From RUG563 sp024681215 (GTDB lineage Bacteria; Bacillota; Clostridia; Christensenellales; Aristaeellaceae): DNA of 46,561 bases. A program made the position numbers and the translations under genes. Under the pieces are notes generated by a model, which was given only the letters and a program-made list of their open reading frames with translations, was not told where the DNA came from and did not search any database. The DNA is taken from assembly GCA_024681215.1 (NCBI GenBank), contig JAILBG010000090.1, positions 1-46,561 on the forward strand, in the 5' to 3' direction. Below, one piece after another: positions 32,854-40,889 of the stretch (positions are counted from its first letter, which is position 1; each line of letters opens with the position of its first letter).

Positions 32854-34761
32854 TTATTCTTCTTTCTTTCCCTCCCGCAGCACCACCTCTGCGTCCGCGT
32901 CGTATCTGCGGGCAATGGTGTGGGCCGCCTTGCGGTTTTCCACGGTATCGAAAACGATGGAAAAATCGTAATCCGGCGGGTACAGTTCCGCCGCGGGCAC
33001 CAGCAGCTTCAGCCGGTTGTGGCGCACGGTGAGCTTTCTCCCCTGAAGCTGGATCACCACGTTGCCCTCCTCGTCCGCGGGGCGGTATACGATGGCGGTT
33101 TTCTTTTCCGGCATAAGCTGCACGCTGTCCCCCATGCTGAAGCGCCGGAAATCGCCCTCTTTCTTTGTTTGCAGCCGCTGCAGCCGGCTCCCGGGCACGC
33201 CCATGGGCCGGCGCCGCGTTTCCGGCGCGGATTGCGGCCCGTGATCGGCCACCTGCCGGGCGCGGCTGAGCAGCCCGGGGTCCATGCCCAGGCGGCGGGC
33301 GATCTCAATGGCGCAGCTTTCCCCGCTCATCCCCATTTCCAGCCGGTACAGGGGCCGGAGGGATTCCTGATCGAAGGCCATCCGGGCGGAGATCACGCCC
33401 TCCGTCTGCTCCGCCCACTGCTTGATCTGGGGGTCGTGGGTGGTCACCAGGAAAAAGCACCGCCGCCGGAGCAGCTCCTCCAATACCGCCGCCGCCAGGC
33501 CGGAGCCCTCCGCCGGGTCCGTGCCGCTGCCCAGCTCGTCCAGCAGCACCAGGCTGTCCCGGCTGCATTCCCGCAGAATGCGGATCACGTTGGTCATGTG
33601 GCCGGAGAAGGTGGACAGGTTCTGGCTGATGCTCTGGCTATCGCCGATATCGCACAGCACCCGGTCCATCATGCCGATCACCGTGCCCTCCCCGCAGGGG
33701 ATATGCAGCCCGCTTTGGGCCATCAGCGTCAATAGCCCGGTGGTTTTGAGGCACACGGTCTTGCCCCCGGTGTTGGGGCCGGTGACGGCGATGCCGGCGT
33801 CCGGCAGCGAAAGGGTCAGGTTCAGCGGCACGCAGGCGTCCCGCTCCAGCAGCGGGTGCCGGGCGTCCCGCAGGCGGATCGCGCGCTCCGCGGTGAGCTC
33901 CACGGGTCGGGCGTCCATTTCCGCGCTCAGCTTGGCTTTGGCAAAGAGGATATCCATCTCCGTCATCACCCGGACGGCGCTGCGCAGCGCTTCTTCCTCC
34001 GCGGCCACCCGGTCGCTCAGGGCCCAGAGGATGCGCCGCTCCTCCGCGTCGATGTCGATCAGCAGCGCTTCCAGCGCCTGCCGCAGGGATTGGACGGCGT
34101 TGGGCTCCATGAACACGGTGCCCCCCTTGGCGGAAGATTCCACCGCCCGTCCCGGGAACGCGCTCTGATACCGCTTCTGCACAGGGAGGACGTACGCCCC
34201 GCCGCGCTGGGTGATATAGCTGTCGGCCAGTTCCTTTTTATGGCGCAGGAGGATCTGGCTGAGCTTTTCCCGGATCTCCTGTTCCCCGCGCTCCCGCTGG
34301 CGGCGCAGGGCCTTGAGGGCGGGAGAAGCGTCGTCCAGGATCGCGTCCTCCCGGACGGAGCGGACGATCTCCTCCTCCAGCCCGTTCAGGTCGGGCAGCT
34401 CCGTGTGCCAGGAGGCGATGCCGGCGCTGAACAGCCGGGCGTCCTGCAGATACCGGCGCAGGCGGCGGATCGCCGCGCAAAACCGCGCCACGGCGGTAAG
34501 CTGGCCCGGCGGCAGCATGCCGCCCTGAAGGGCCTGGGAAAGGCTTTCCTCCGTGCCTTCCGTTTCGGCAAGGGGCGGCGTTCCCGCGTTTTCCAGCACG
34601 CTCCGCGCCGCGGTGGTTTCCTCCATACGCGCCCGGCAGAGGCCCTCGTTCAGGATGGGCGCGGTCTCCGCCAGGCGGCGGCGCGCAGCTTGGGAAACGG
34701 CCTGGGCCTGCAGCCGTTCGATGATTTTGTCAAATTCCAGGGTGATCCAGTCCTTGTTCAT
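32854..34761 (-). CDS. MutS2-like ATPase lacking the Smr nuclease domain
   Basis: This 635-residue protein matches the MutS2 core: helical N-terminal region, clamp region with QRGGAYVLPVQKRYQSAFPG, Walker A GPNTGGKTVCLKTTG, the ST motif in SQNLSTFSGHMTNV, Walker B LVLLDELGSGTDPAEGSG and VTTHDPQIKQWAE. A KOW-like segment follows (MGDSVQLMPEKKTAIVYRPA). Canonical MutS2 is about 780-790 residues and ends in an Smr domain; here only about 80 residues remain after KOW, without Smr motifs. In B. subtilis MutS2 (RqcU) splits collided ribosomes. This may be a shortened paralogue. It lies behind a perfect promoter and a 220-nt leader. Confidence 0.82.
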   Translation of the reverse strand: MNKDWITLEFDKIIERLQAQAVSQAARRRLAETAPILNEGLCRARMEETTAARSVLENAGTPPLAETEGTEESLSQALQGGMLPPGQLTAVARFCAAIRRLRRYLQDARLFSAGIASWHTELPDLNGLEEEIVRSVREDAILDDASPALKALRRQRERGEQEIREKLSQILLRHKKELADSYITQRGGAYVLPVQKRYQSAFPGRAVESSAKGGTVFMEPNAVQSLRQALEALLIDIDAEERRILWALSDRVAAEEEALRSAVRVMTEMDILFAKAKLSAEMDARPVELTAERAIRLRDARHPLLERDACVPLNLTLSLPDAGIAVTGPNTGGKTVCLKTTGLLTLMAQSGLHIPCGEGTVIGMMDRVLCDIGDSQSISQNLSTFSGHMTNVIRILRECSRDSLVLLDELGSGTDPAEGSGLAAAVLEELLRRRCFFLVTTHDPQIKQWAEQTEGVISARMAFDQESLRPLYRLEMGMSGESCAIEIARRLGMDPGLLSRARQVADHGPQSAPETRRRPMGVPGSRLQRLQTKKEGDFRRFSMGDSVQLMPEKKTAIVYRPADEEGNVVIQLQGRKLTVRHNRLKLLVPAAELYPPDYDFSIVFDTVENRKAAHTIARRYDADAEVVLREGKKEE

Positions 34762-35017
34762 GCTGATCCCTCGTTTTCATATTGATCGACATGATGAAGG
34801 ATCGGGGACGGCGGCGGGAAAAAGGCAAACAAAAAAGTGCCCGGCATCGTCCGTACCGCGCCATGACGTCAGAAAACAAGCGGTCATGTCACCGCTGTTT
34901 TTTGTTCGTCATGATCCCCGTTACAGAACCGATTCCAAACACTGCCTCCCCAGCGCCGCCCGCTCTGGTCGGGTCCGCTGTCGGTTTGATTATAGCGCGG
35001 CGTCCCGGGTTTGTCAA
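34762..35017 (-). promoter_or_regulatory. Long structured leader of the MutS2-like gene with two tiny ORFs
   Basis: On the minus strand TTGACA (35012-35017) and TATAAT (34989-34994), 17 bp apart, form a perfect promoter about 220 bases upstream of the gene. The leader has a long hairpin (CATGACG pairing with CGTCATG outside, AGCGGT with ACCGCT inside, 34864-34912) followed by TTGTTTT, then TTTTTT at 34831-34836. A 7-residue ORF, MTNKKQR (34912-34889), ends inside the hairpin's 5' arm; a 36-residue ORF (34887-34777) starts right after it and ends 15 bases before the gene. The layout fits translation-dependent attenuation, or alternatively a small RNA. Confidence 0.5.
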
Positions 35018-35105
35018 TCCCGCATCCGCAAGCCCGGAAGCGTCGCGGCGGTTTTGCAAAGCAAACGACCCGGCCGGCTTCGTAAATGCCGTTTTCCCGC
35101 TCGCC

Positions 35106-35145
35106 CAAAACGAAACCGGCCCGGGGCTGGTCTTCGCCCCGGGCC
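35106..35145 (-). terminator. Terminator after transketolase
   Basis: A perfect 10-bp GC stem (35136-35145 with 35118-35127, loop of 8) lies 14 bases beyond the stop and is followed on the minus strand by GGTTTCGTTTTG. Confidence 0.75.
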
Positions 35146-35159
35146 GATGAGGAGTTTTC

Positions 35160-37136
35160 TTACTTGCCCAGCACTTCCTTAGCGGTCTGCACCGCGTTTT
35201 CCACGGTGAAGCCGAATTCCCGGAACAGGACCGCGTAGGGGGCGGAAGCGCCGTAATGGTCGATGCCGATCACCCGGCCGTCCAGCCCGGTGAAGCGGTA
35301 CCAGGGCATGGTGGCGCCGGCTTCCATGGCCACCCGGGCGCGGACCGCGGCGGGGATCACCTTTTCCTGGTATTCCTTGCTCTGGCGGAGGAACAGCTCC
35401 ATGCAGGGCATGGAAACCACGCGGGCGTCGACGCCTTCCTTCTTCAGCTCTTCCTTTGCGCCCATCATCTGCTCCACTTCGCTGCCGCTGGCCAGAAGCA
35501 GCACGTCCGGGGTTTCCTTGTCGGAATCCGCCAGGATATAGCCGCCCTTCATGGCCTCGCAGCCGCTGTTTTCGTACTGGGGCAGGTTCTGCCGGGTGAG
35601 GATCAGGCAGGTGGGCAGCCCGGCGGTCAGGGCCGTGAGCCAGCCGGCGGTGGTTTCCTTGCCGTCGGCGGGGCGGAACACCAGCAGGTCCGGGATGGCC
35701 CGGAGGCCGGCCAGCTGCTCGATGGGCTCGTGGGTGGCGCCGTCCTCGCCCACGCCGATGGAATCGTGGGTGAATACGAAGGTGACGGGCAGCTTCATGA
35801 TGGCCGCCATGCGGATGGCGTGCTTCATGTAATCGCTGAACACGAAGAACGTGCCGCAGAACACCCTGAGGCCGCCGTGGAGGGCGATGGCGTTGCAGAT
35901 GGCGCCCATGGCGTGCTCGCGGACGCCGAAATGCAGGTTGCGGCCGGCCCGGTTCTGGGCGGAATAATCGCCGCCGTCCTTGATGTAAGTCTTATTGGAG
36001 GGGGCCAGGTCGGCGCTGCCGCCCACCAGGTTGGGCAGCAGCTTGGCCAGGCGGTTGATCATTTCGCCGGAAGTGGCGCGGGTGGCGATCTTGCCTTCCC
36101 ACTGCCACAGGGCGTCGTTCAGCGCCACGTCGTCGGTCAGTTCGGGATTGTGCCACTGCTCCCATTCCGCGGCGAGATCGGGGTATTCCCGGCAGTACGC
36201 GGCGAACAGATCGTCCCAGGCCTTTTCCGCCGCTTCGTTCTTCTTCATTTCCTCTTCAACGTGGGCGTACACCTCGGGCAGCACGCAGAAGCTGTCGGCG
36301 GGCATACCCAGGTTTTTCTTGGTTTCCGCCACGTTCTCTTCGCCCAGGGGCTCGCCGTGGGCGGAGGGCTTGCCTTCCTTGGCGGGGCAGCCGAAGCCGA
36401 TCTTGGTGGGGCAGACGATCAGGGTGGGCCGCGGGTCCTTCTTGCCGTCCTCGATGGCGGCGCACACTGCGTCCACGTCGTTGCCGTCCTTCAGGCGGAT
36501 CACCTGCCAGCCGTAGGCCTCGAACCGCTTGCCCACGTCCTCCTTGAAGGCGATATCGGTATTGCCTTCGATGGAGATTTCATTGTCGTCGTACAGCAGC
36601 GTCAGCTTGCCCAGTTCCAGGGTACCGGCCAGGGAGGCTGCCTCGCTGGCGATGCCCTCCATCATGCAGCCGTCGCCGCAGAAGGCGTACACCCGATGGT
36701 CCACCACCGGGAAGCCGGGGCGGTTGAAATGGGCGGCCATCATGGTTTCGGCGATGGCGAAGCCCACGGCGTTGGCCACGCCCTGGCCCAGGGGGCCGGA
36801 GGTGGTTTCCACGCCCACGGTGTGGCGGTATTCGGGATGGCCGGGGGTCTTGCTGCCCCACTGACGGAACTGCTTCATATCGTCCATGGTGAGGCCGTAG
36901 CCGGTCAGGTGCAGCATGGTATAGATCAAAGAGCTGGCATGGCCGGAGGAAAGGACGAACCGGTCCCTGTCCTTCCAGGCGGGGTCCTTGGGATTGTGCT
37001 TCATTTCCTTGATCCATACGGCGTAGGCCATGGGCGCCATGCCCATGGGGGCGCCGGGATGGCCGCTCTTGGCCTTCTGCACGGTGTCCGCCGCCAGGGT
37101 GCGGATGTTGTTGATGGTTTTCTGCCGGATGTCCAT
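35160..37136 (-). CDS. tkt: Transketolase
   Basis: This 658-residue thiamine-diphosphate enzyme moves two-carbon units between sugar phosphates in the non-oxidative pentose phosphate pathway. It is full length: MDIRQKTINNIRTLAADTVQ, GHPGAPMGMAPMAYAVW, the ThDP motif GDGCMMEGIASEAASLAGTL with DDNEISIEG, FVFTHDSIGVGEDGATHEPI and IGIDHYGASAPYAVLFREFG. The start at 37136 has GGGAGG 9 bases upstream; a longer frame adds 15 residues without a ribosome site. It is the last gene of an operon after DUF2461 and the phosphohexomutase. Demand for ThDP connects it loosely to the riboswitch-controlled thiT elsewhere in the window. Confidence 0.96.
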   Translation of the reverse strand: MDIRQKTINNIRTLAADTVQKAKSGHPGAPMGMAPMAYAVWIKEMKHNPKDPAWKDRDRFVLSSGHASSLIYTMLHLTGYGLTMDDMKQFRQWGSKTPGHPEYRHTVGVETTSGPLGQGVANAVGFAIAETMMAAHFNRPGFPVVDHRVYAFCGDGCMMEGIASEAASLAGTLELGKLTLLYDDNEISIEGNTDIAFKEDVGKRFEAYGWQVIRLKDGNDVDAVCAAIEDGKKDPRPTLIVCPTKIGFGCPAKEGKPSAHGEPLGEENVAETKKNLGMPADSFCVLPEVYAHVEEEMKKNEAAEKAWDDLFAAYCREYPDLAAEWEQWHNPELTDDVALNDALWQWEGKIATRATSGEMINRLAKLLPNLVGGSADLAPSNKTYIKDGGDYSAQNRAGRNLHFGVREHAMGAICNAIALHGGLRVFCGTFFVFSDYMKHAIRMAAIMKLPVTFVFTHDSIGVGEDGATHEPIEQLAGLRAIPDLLVFRPADGKETTAGWLTALTAGLPTCLILTRQNLPQYENSGCEAMKGGYILADSDKETPDVLLLASGSEVEQMMGAKEELKKEGVDARVVSMPCMELFLRQSKEYQEKVIPAAVRARVAMEAGATMPWYRFTGLDGRVIGIDHYGASAPYAVLFREFGFTVENAVQTAKEVLGK

Positions 37137-37167
37137 GATGATTTCCTCCCTGTATAATAATCTTTCG

Positions 37168-38673
37168 TTACGCCTGCACAAATTTTTCCAGATGGCTCAG
37201 GTCCACGCCCTCCGCGCCGGACAGCACGCCCAGCAGCGCCGACGCCATTTCATGCACGCCGCCTTCCACGTCGCTTTCGATGTTCAGCGGCAGCACCGGA
37301 TCGTGCACGCTGAGGCGCAGCAGGAACCAGCCGTTGTTGGCGCCGTCCTGCAGATCAAAGGAAATGCGCACGCCCTCCCGGTTGTCCGGGGCGATGTGCC
37401 AGCCCGGGGCGAAGGCCGCGTGGTCCATCACCTTTTCGATGGCCGCCCGCCCGGCGGCGCGGAAATCCTCGGCGCCGATGGTGAGCCGCAGCTCCACGCT
37501 CTCCTTGGGCTCCTTCAGATCCGCAATCAGCTCGCTCAGCTCCCGGCCTTCCTGCTTCATGCGCATGGCCTCGCAGATCAGCGCCGTCACAAGATACGTC
37601 CCGTCGTCCAGGAAATGGTTTTCCCGCAGGGCGGCGTGGCCGCTGGTTTCGATGGCCAGGGGGCAGTCGATGCCCGCCTCGTTCAGGCGGATGGCCTCGT
37701 TGATCACGTTGCGGTAGCCCCGCTTGTAACGGTAATGCTCGCCGCCCCACTCCATGATGAACTCATGAAGGCCGGTGGAGGTGACCGAATCGGTGACGAT
37801 GGTCAGCCCCGGCTTTTTATCCAGCAGCACGGCGCTGATCAGGGCGATGAGCCGGTTGCGGTCGATCTGCCGGCCGGTGCGGTCCACGATGGCGGCGCGG
37901 TCGCAGTCGGCGTCGAAAAGCACGCCCATGTCCGCGCCGTATTTCACCACCGCTTCGGTCACGGCGGCGACGGCCCGGGGATCGTCCGGGCTGGGAACAT
38001 GATTGGGGAACGTGCCGTCCGGGGCAAGGAACTGGCTGCCCTCCACCCAGGCGCCCAGATCGTCCAGCATATCCCTGAAAAAGCCGCCCACGCCGTTGCC
38101 GGCGTCCACCAGCACGTGCAGGCCCAGCAGGGGCTTTTGCACATCGGTATTCAGCTTCCGGCGGATCAGGCCCTTCAGCTGCTCGCAGTACACGGGCATG
38201 AAATCCCTTTTCACGATGGGGCCCGCGTCCCCCAGCAGGGGTGAATCGCCGCTGGCGATCTCCAGGATGGCGTCCAGATCGTCCTTCTCGATGCCGCCGG
38301 TCCGGGTGAAAAACTTCATGCCGTTATATTCAGATGAAAAATGATCCGCCGTGATCATCACGCTGCCGTCGCAGGCAAAGCCTTCGGTGATCAGGCTCAT
38401 ATACATGGCCGGGGTGGTGCACAGCCCGTAGCATTCCACCTGGGCCCCCGCCTGATGGCACCCCTCCGCGCAGGCGTCAAGCAGCGCTTCCCCGGTGAGG
38501 CGGCAGTCCCGCCCGAGGGCGATCCGCGGGTTGGGCACGCCCCTGTCCCGCAGCCACTTCACAAACGCCGCGCCGATCCGGCCGGCTGCCGCCGCCGTCA
38601 GGGGCGCGCCGTCCCCCATGGCCCGTCCGCGCACATCCGTGCCGTTCCTGAGGGTGCGCAAGTCCCAGCTCAT
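37168..38673 (-). CDS. Phosphoglucomutase/phosphomannomutase family protein
   Basis: This 501-residue enzyme belongs to the alpha-D-phosphohexomutase superfamily that moves phosphate between C6 and C1 of hexoses. The N-terminus reads LRNGTDVRGRAMGD; the usual catalytic-serine motif appears as MITADHFSSEYNGMKFF, where the common TASHNP is replaced by TADHFSSEYN, a notable change at the active site. The metal loop DADCDRAAIVD and the sugar-binding ETSGHAALREN are clear. The start at 38673 overlaps the DUF2461 stop and has GGGAGG upstream. The altered loop lacks the standard His-Asn-Pro; the serine that accepts phosphate may be one of the two in FSSEYN. Substrate uncertain. Confidence 0.85.
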   Translation of the reverse strand: MSWDLRTLRNGTDVRGRAMGDGAPLTAAAAGRIGAAFVKWLRDRGVPNPRIALGRDCRLTGEALLDACAEGCHQAGAQVECYGLCTTPAMYMSLITEGFACDGSVMITADHFSSEYNGMKFFTRTGGIEKDDLDAILEIASGDSPLLGDAGPIVKRDFMPVYCEQLKGLIRRKLNTDVQKPLLGLHVLVDAGNGVGGFFRDMLDDLGAWVEGSQFLAPDGTFPNHVPSPDDPRAVAAVTEAVVKYGADMGVLFDADCDRAAIVDRTGRQIDRNRLIALISAVLLDKKPGLTIVTDSVTSTGLHEFIMEWGGEHYRYKRGYRNVINEAIRLNEAGIDCPLAIETSGHAALRENHFLDDGTYLVTALICEAMRMKQEGRELSELIADLKEPKESVELRLTIGAEDFRAAGRAAIEKVMDHAAFAPGWHIAPDNREGVRISFDLQDGANNGWFLLRLSVHDPVLPLNIESDVEGGVHEMASALLGVLSGAEGVDLSHLEKFVQA

Positions 38674-39374
38674 ACGTTTCCTCCCTGTTCGTCCATTTGT
38701 TCCATCGCGTCCTCCACGCAGCCCCGGAAGATCCAGTACAGCGGGGCGAGCGCCCGGTAATCCTCCATCACCCGGTCCACGATCCCCGGCGACTGCAGCC
38801 AGGCCATTTTCGCGCCCAGCCGCTCGGCGTACACCTGCTTTTTCAGGTACCAGGGGATCAGCGCTTCCGGCAGCCCTTCCGGGGGCTTCATTTTCTTCCA
38901 TTCCTGGCCGGAAAGCGCGAACCCGCGCTGCCGGAGCACCGGCAGGATCCGCAGGAAATCGTCCGGGTGGGCGGCCATCCGCCGGCGCATGGCGTCCATG
39001 ATCTCCCGGGTCTCGCCCCAGATGCCCACGCCCCAGTTCACGTGATCCGCCCCGGCCTCGAACCAGTAGAAGGGCGTGCCGTCGTTGGGCCGGCCGCTCT
39101 GCCGGAAGGAGACCCACAGATGATCCCGGTAGGGGGATTTGTCTTTGGAAAAGCGGGTGTCCCGGTTGATGCGGCTTAAGCACTTGGCGGGCCGCACCTC
39201 CATGTCCTCCACGATCTGCTGCATGCCCGGGCCCATGGCGCCGATGAACGCGTAAAAGGGATCCCGCACCGCGCGGTAATACCTGTCCCGGTTGGCGTCC
39301 ATAAAAGATTTGTCGTTATGAAACCGCAAATCCAGAAAGAAAGGGATCATTTCCTTTCCGAAGCCTTGAAACAC
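38670..39374 (-). CDS. DUF2461 protein
   Basis: This 234-residue protein matches the DUF2461 (TIGR02453) family: FFLDLRFHNDKSFMDANRDR near the N-terminus, RINRDTRFSKDKSPYRDHLW in the middle and SGQEWKKMKPPEGLP later. The family is widespread and has no known biochemical role. It starts at a GTG with GGGAGG upstream and is the first gene after the promoter at 39408-39436, overlapping the phosphohexomutase gene by four bases. Co-transcription with two central carbon enzymes is probably positional. Confidence 0.88.
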   Translation of the reverse strand: MFQGFGKEMIPFFLDLRFHNDKSFMDANRDRYYRAVRDPFYAFIGAMGPGMQQIVEDMEVRPAKCLSRINRDTRFSKDKSPYRDHLWVSFRQSGRPNDGTPFYWFEAGADHVNWGVGIWGETREIMDAMRRRMAAHPDDFLRILPVLRQRGFALSGQEWKKMKPPEGLPEALIPWYLKKQVYAERLGAKMAWLQSPGIVDRVMEDYRALAPLYWIFRGCVEDAMEQMDEQGGNV

Positions 39375-39407
39375 GCGCTTTCCTCCCGAGCAAAATTACA
39401 CGGCTAT

Positions 39408-39436
39408 ATTATATACGATTCTTGGGTTTTGTTCAA
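39408..39436 (-). promoter_or_regulatory. Sigma-A promoter for DUF2461, phosphohexomutase and tkt
   Basis: On the minus strand TTGAAC (39431-39436) and TATAAT (39408-39413) are 17 bp apart, about 35 bases before the GTG start. Confidence 0.8.
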
Positions 39437-39471
39437 CTGCTTTCCATCGCAAAAACAGCCGCTTTTTCCGC

Positions 39472-39498
39472 AAAAAACCGCCGGAGAGCCCCCGGCGG
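39472..39498 (-). terminator. Terminator after riboflavin kinase
   Basis: A 7-bp stem CCGCCGG/CCGGCGG (39492-39498 with 39478-39484) runs into TTTTTT (39472-39477) on the minus strand. Confidence 0.85.
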
Positions 39499-39506
39499 CG
39501 TTTGAT

Positions 39507-39917
39507 TCACATTCCGTTCCCGCCCAGCAGCCGCCGGGCCTCCTCCGCGTCCTTTTCCACCTGGGCTTCCACCTCCCGCAGGGACGCCATCTTCCGGGTG
39601 GGCCGCAGAAACGCGTACAGCGACACCGTGATTTCCCGGCCGTAGAGATCGCCGGAAAAACCGGGCAAGAAGGTTTCCACCGTGGGGACGGGATCGGCGG
39701 TCAACGTGGGCCGCAGCCCCACGTTGGTGACCCCCAGGTATTCCCTGTCCCCCACCCGCACCCGGGCGGCGTACACCCCGAAGGGTGGCAGCGCCGCGCC
39801 GGAGGGCACAGGCAGGTTGGCCGTGGGCATCCCCACGGTGCGCCCGTTGCCCCGGCCGTGGATCACGGGGCCGGAAAGCACGTACAGCGGGCCTTCGCCG
39901 CGCATGGGAGCATCCAT
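39507..39917 (-). CDS. Stand-alone riboflavin kinase
   Basis: This 136-residue protein equals the C-terminal kinase half of bifunctional RibF: SGPVIHGRGNGRTVGMPTAN, PFGVYAARVRVGDREYLGVT, NVGLRPTL, VETFLPGFSGDLYGREITVS and LRPTRKMASLREVEAQVEKD. It converts riboflavin to FMN with ATP. The FMN adenylyltransferase half is absent, so FAD synthesis must come from another gene. It starts two bases after the ribU stop, with AGAGGAA upstream, so riboflavin import and phosphorylation are one transcriptional unit under the FMN riboswitch. Bacteria usually carry the fused enzyme; a small separate kinase beside the transporter is less common. Confidence 0.9.
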   Translation of the reverse strand: MDAPMRGEGPLYVLSGPVIHGRGNGRTVGMPTANLPVPSGAALPPFGVYAARVRVGDREYLGVTNVGLRPTLTADPVPTVETFLPGFSGDLYGREITVSLYAFLRPTRKMASLREVEAQVEKDAEEARRLLGGNGM

Positions 39918-39919
39918 TT

Positions 39920-40573
39920 TCAGATCGTTCCTCTCAGCCGCATCACCAGCAGCACGCAGCCCGCCAGCAGCACCGCGCCCAGCACCATCATGGCCGGGTC
40001 GATCTTCAGCTCCGCTTTCTTGGGCTGGTCCGCCCCGGTGAGGATGCGGGCCTTGCGCAGCGCGGTGATCAGCGGCTTGTAGATCAGCAGCGTGATTCCC
40101 GTGTTCAGCCCGCCCTTGAGCAGGTTAAAGGGCAGGAAGGTGGGCAGCAGCATGCCCGCCACCACCTCCCGGGGGGTGCCCGTGTAAATGGGGGTGACGA
40201 TGTAATTCCACAGCAGCATCATCGCCGCCATGACCGCCGTGCCGCACAGCAGGCCCGCCACCGCGCCGTCGGCCGTGCGCTTTTTCCGGTAGATCACCGC
40301 CGCCGTGCAGGCGTAGGCGCAGCTGGAGACCACGTTCATCAGCAGCCCCCAGGGGCCCGTATCGCTGATGGTGACCATTTCGATCACCGACGAAATGGCC
40401 GAAATGATCGCCGCGGGCACCGGCCCCATCATCAGCCCGCCCAGCACGATGACCACGTCCTTGGGCTCGTACTTGAGGAAGAGCACCACCGGTATCCGGA
40501 TCAGCGCCACCGCCAGCACGGCCATGGCGCAGAACATGCCGATCAGGGTGATTTTCCCGGTTTTGCTGTTCAT
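39920..40573 (-). CDS. ribU: Riboflavin ECF-transporter S component
   Basis: This 217-residue membrane protein has six spans and the layout of RibU-like S components: TLIGMFCAMAVLAVALIRIP, then VVLFLKYEPKDVVIVLGGLM and PVPAAIISAISSVIEMVTI. It binds riboflavin and joins a shared ECF energizing module, not present here. An FMN riboswitch directly upstream makes riboflavin the likely substrate. The ATG at 40573 has GGAGGG 8 bases upstream; the frame open further upstream crosses the riboswitch terminator and was not used. Confidence 0.9.
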   Translation of the reverse strand: MNSKTGKITLIGMFCAMAVLAVALIRIPVVLFLKYEPKDVVIVLGGLMMGPVPAAIISAISSVIEMVTISDTGPWGLLMNVVSSCAYACTAAVIYRKKRTADGAVAGLLCGTAVMAAMMLLWNYIVTPIYTGTPREVVAGMLLPTFLPFNLLKGGLNTGITLLIYKPLITALRKARILTGADQPKKAELKIDPAMMVLGAVLLAGCVLLVMRLRGTI

Positions 40574-40597
40574 GTGTTTTCCCTCCGTTCTCTCATC

Positions 40598-40637
40598 AAA
40601 AAATCCCCTGAAAGCACCGCGTTGATCTTTCAGGGGA
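40598..40637 (-). terminator. FMN-riboswitch terminator
   Basis: TCCCCTGAAAG and its complement form an 11-bp stem (40627-40637 with 40604-40614) followed by TTTTTT (40598-40603) on the minus strand, between aptamer and ribU. Confidence 0.88.
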
Positions 40638-40679
40638 TCGGAGAATGCCGGATCGTGTTTTTCAGAAGCTCCTCCGTCC

Positions 40680-40823
40680 ATCTTCTTTCATCCAGACTTG
40701 CCGCGCGCTGCGCGCCGCGGCTTACTGTCGGTGCCGGAATGCTCACCGGCTCTGCCCCTCCGTAAAAACGGAGCGAGGCTCGCGGACTTTACCGCCGATC
40801 GGGATTTCCACCCTGCCCTGAAG
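40680..40823 (-). promoter_or_regulatory. FMN riboswitch (RFN element)
   Basis: On the minus strand the conserved segments appear in order: AGGGCAGGGTGGAAATCCC, GATCGGCGGTAAAGTCCGCG, GAGCCGGTGAGCATTCCGGC, ACCGACAGTAAGCC and AAGTCTGGATGAAAGAAGAT. This is a complete RFN aptamer. With FMN bound, the terminator at 40598-40637 should form and stop ribU and kinase transcription. Confidence 0.95.
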
Positions 40824-40851
40824 ATGCGCCGTTCATTCAGTTGTCGGTCCT

Positions 40852-40880
40852 ATTATAATGCGGCGGCCGCCGGCCGTCAA
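40852..40880 (-). promoter_or_regulatory. Sigma-A promoter for the FMN riboswitch
   Basis: On the minus strand TTGACG (40875-40880) and TATAAT (40852-40857) are 17 bp apart. The -35 box begins 10 bases after the stop codon of the GerMN gene; no terminator separates them. Confidence 0.82.
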
Positions 40881-40889
40881 GAGGGGGCT

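Noticed and set aside
30013..33735. A 1240-codon open frame on the plus strand opposite GH94 and the MutS2-like gene
   Set aside because: Same reason: it runs through two recognised genes and their intergenic region, without any family motif.
34762..35017. T-box, 6S RNA or tRNA in the MutS2 leader
   Set aside because: No TGGTACCGCG-type T-box motif, no end-to-end closing stem and no cloverleaf could be found.
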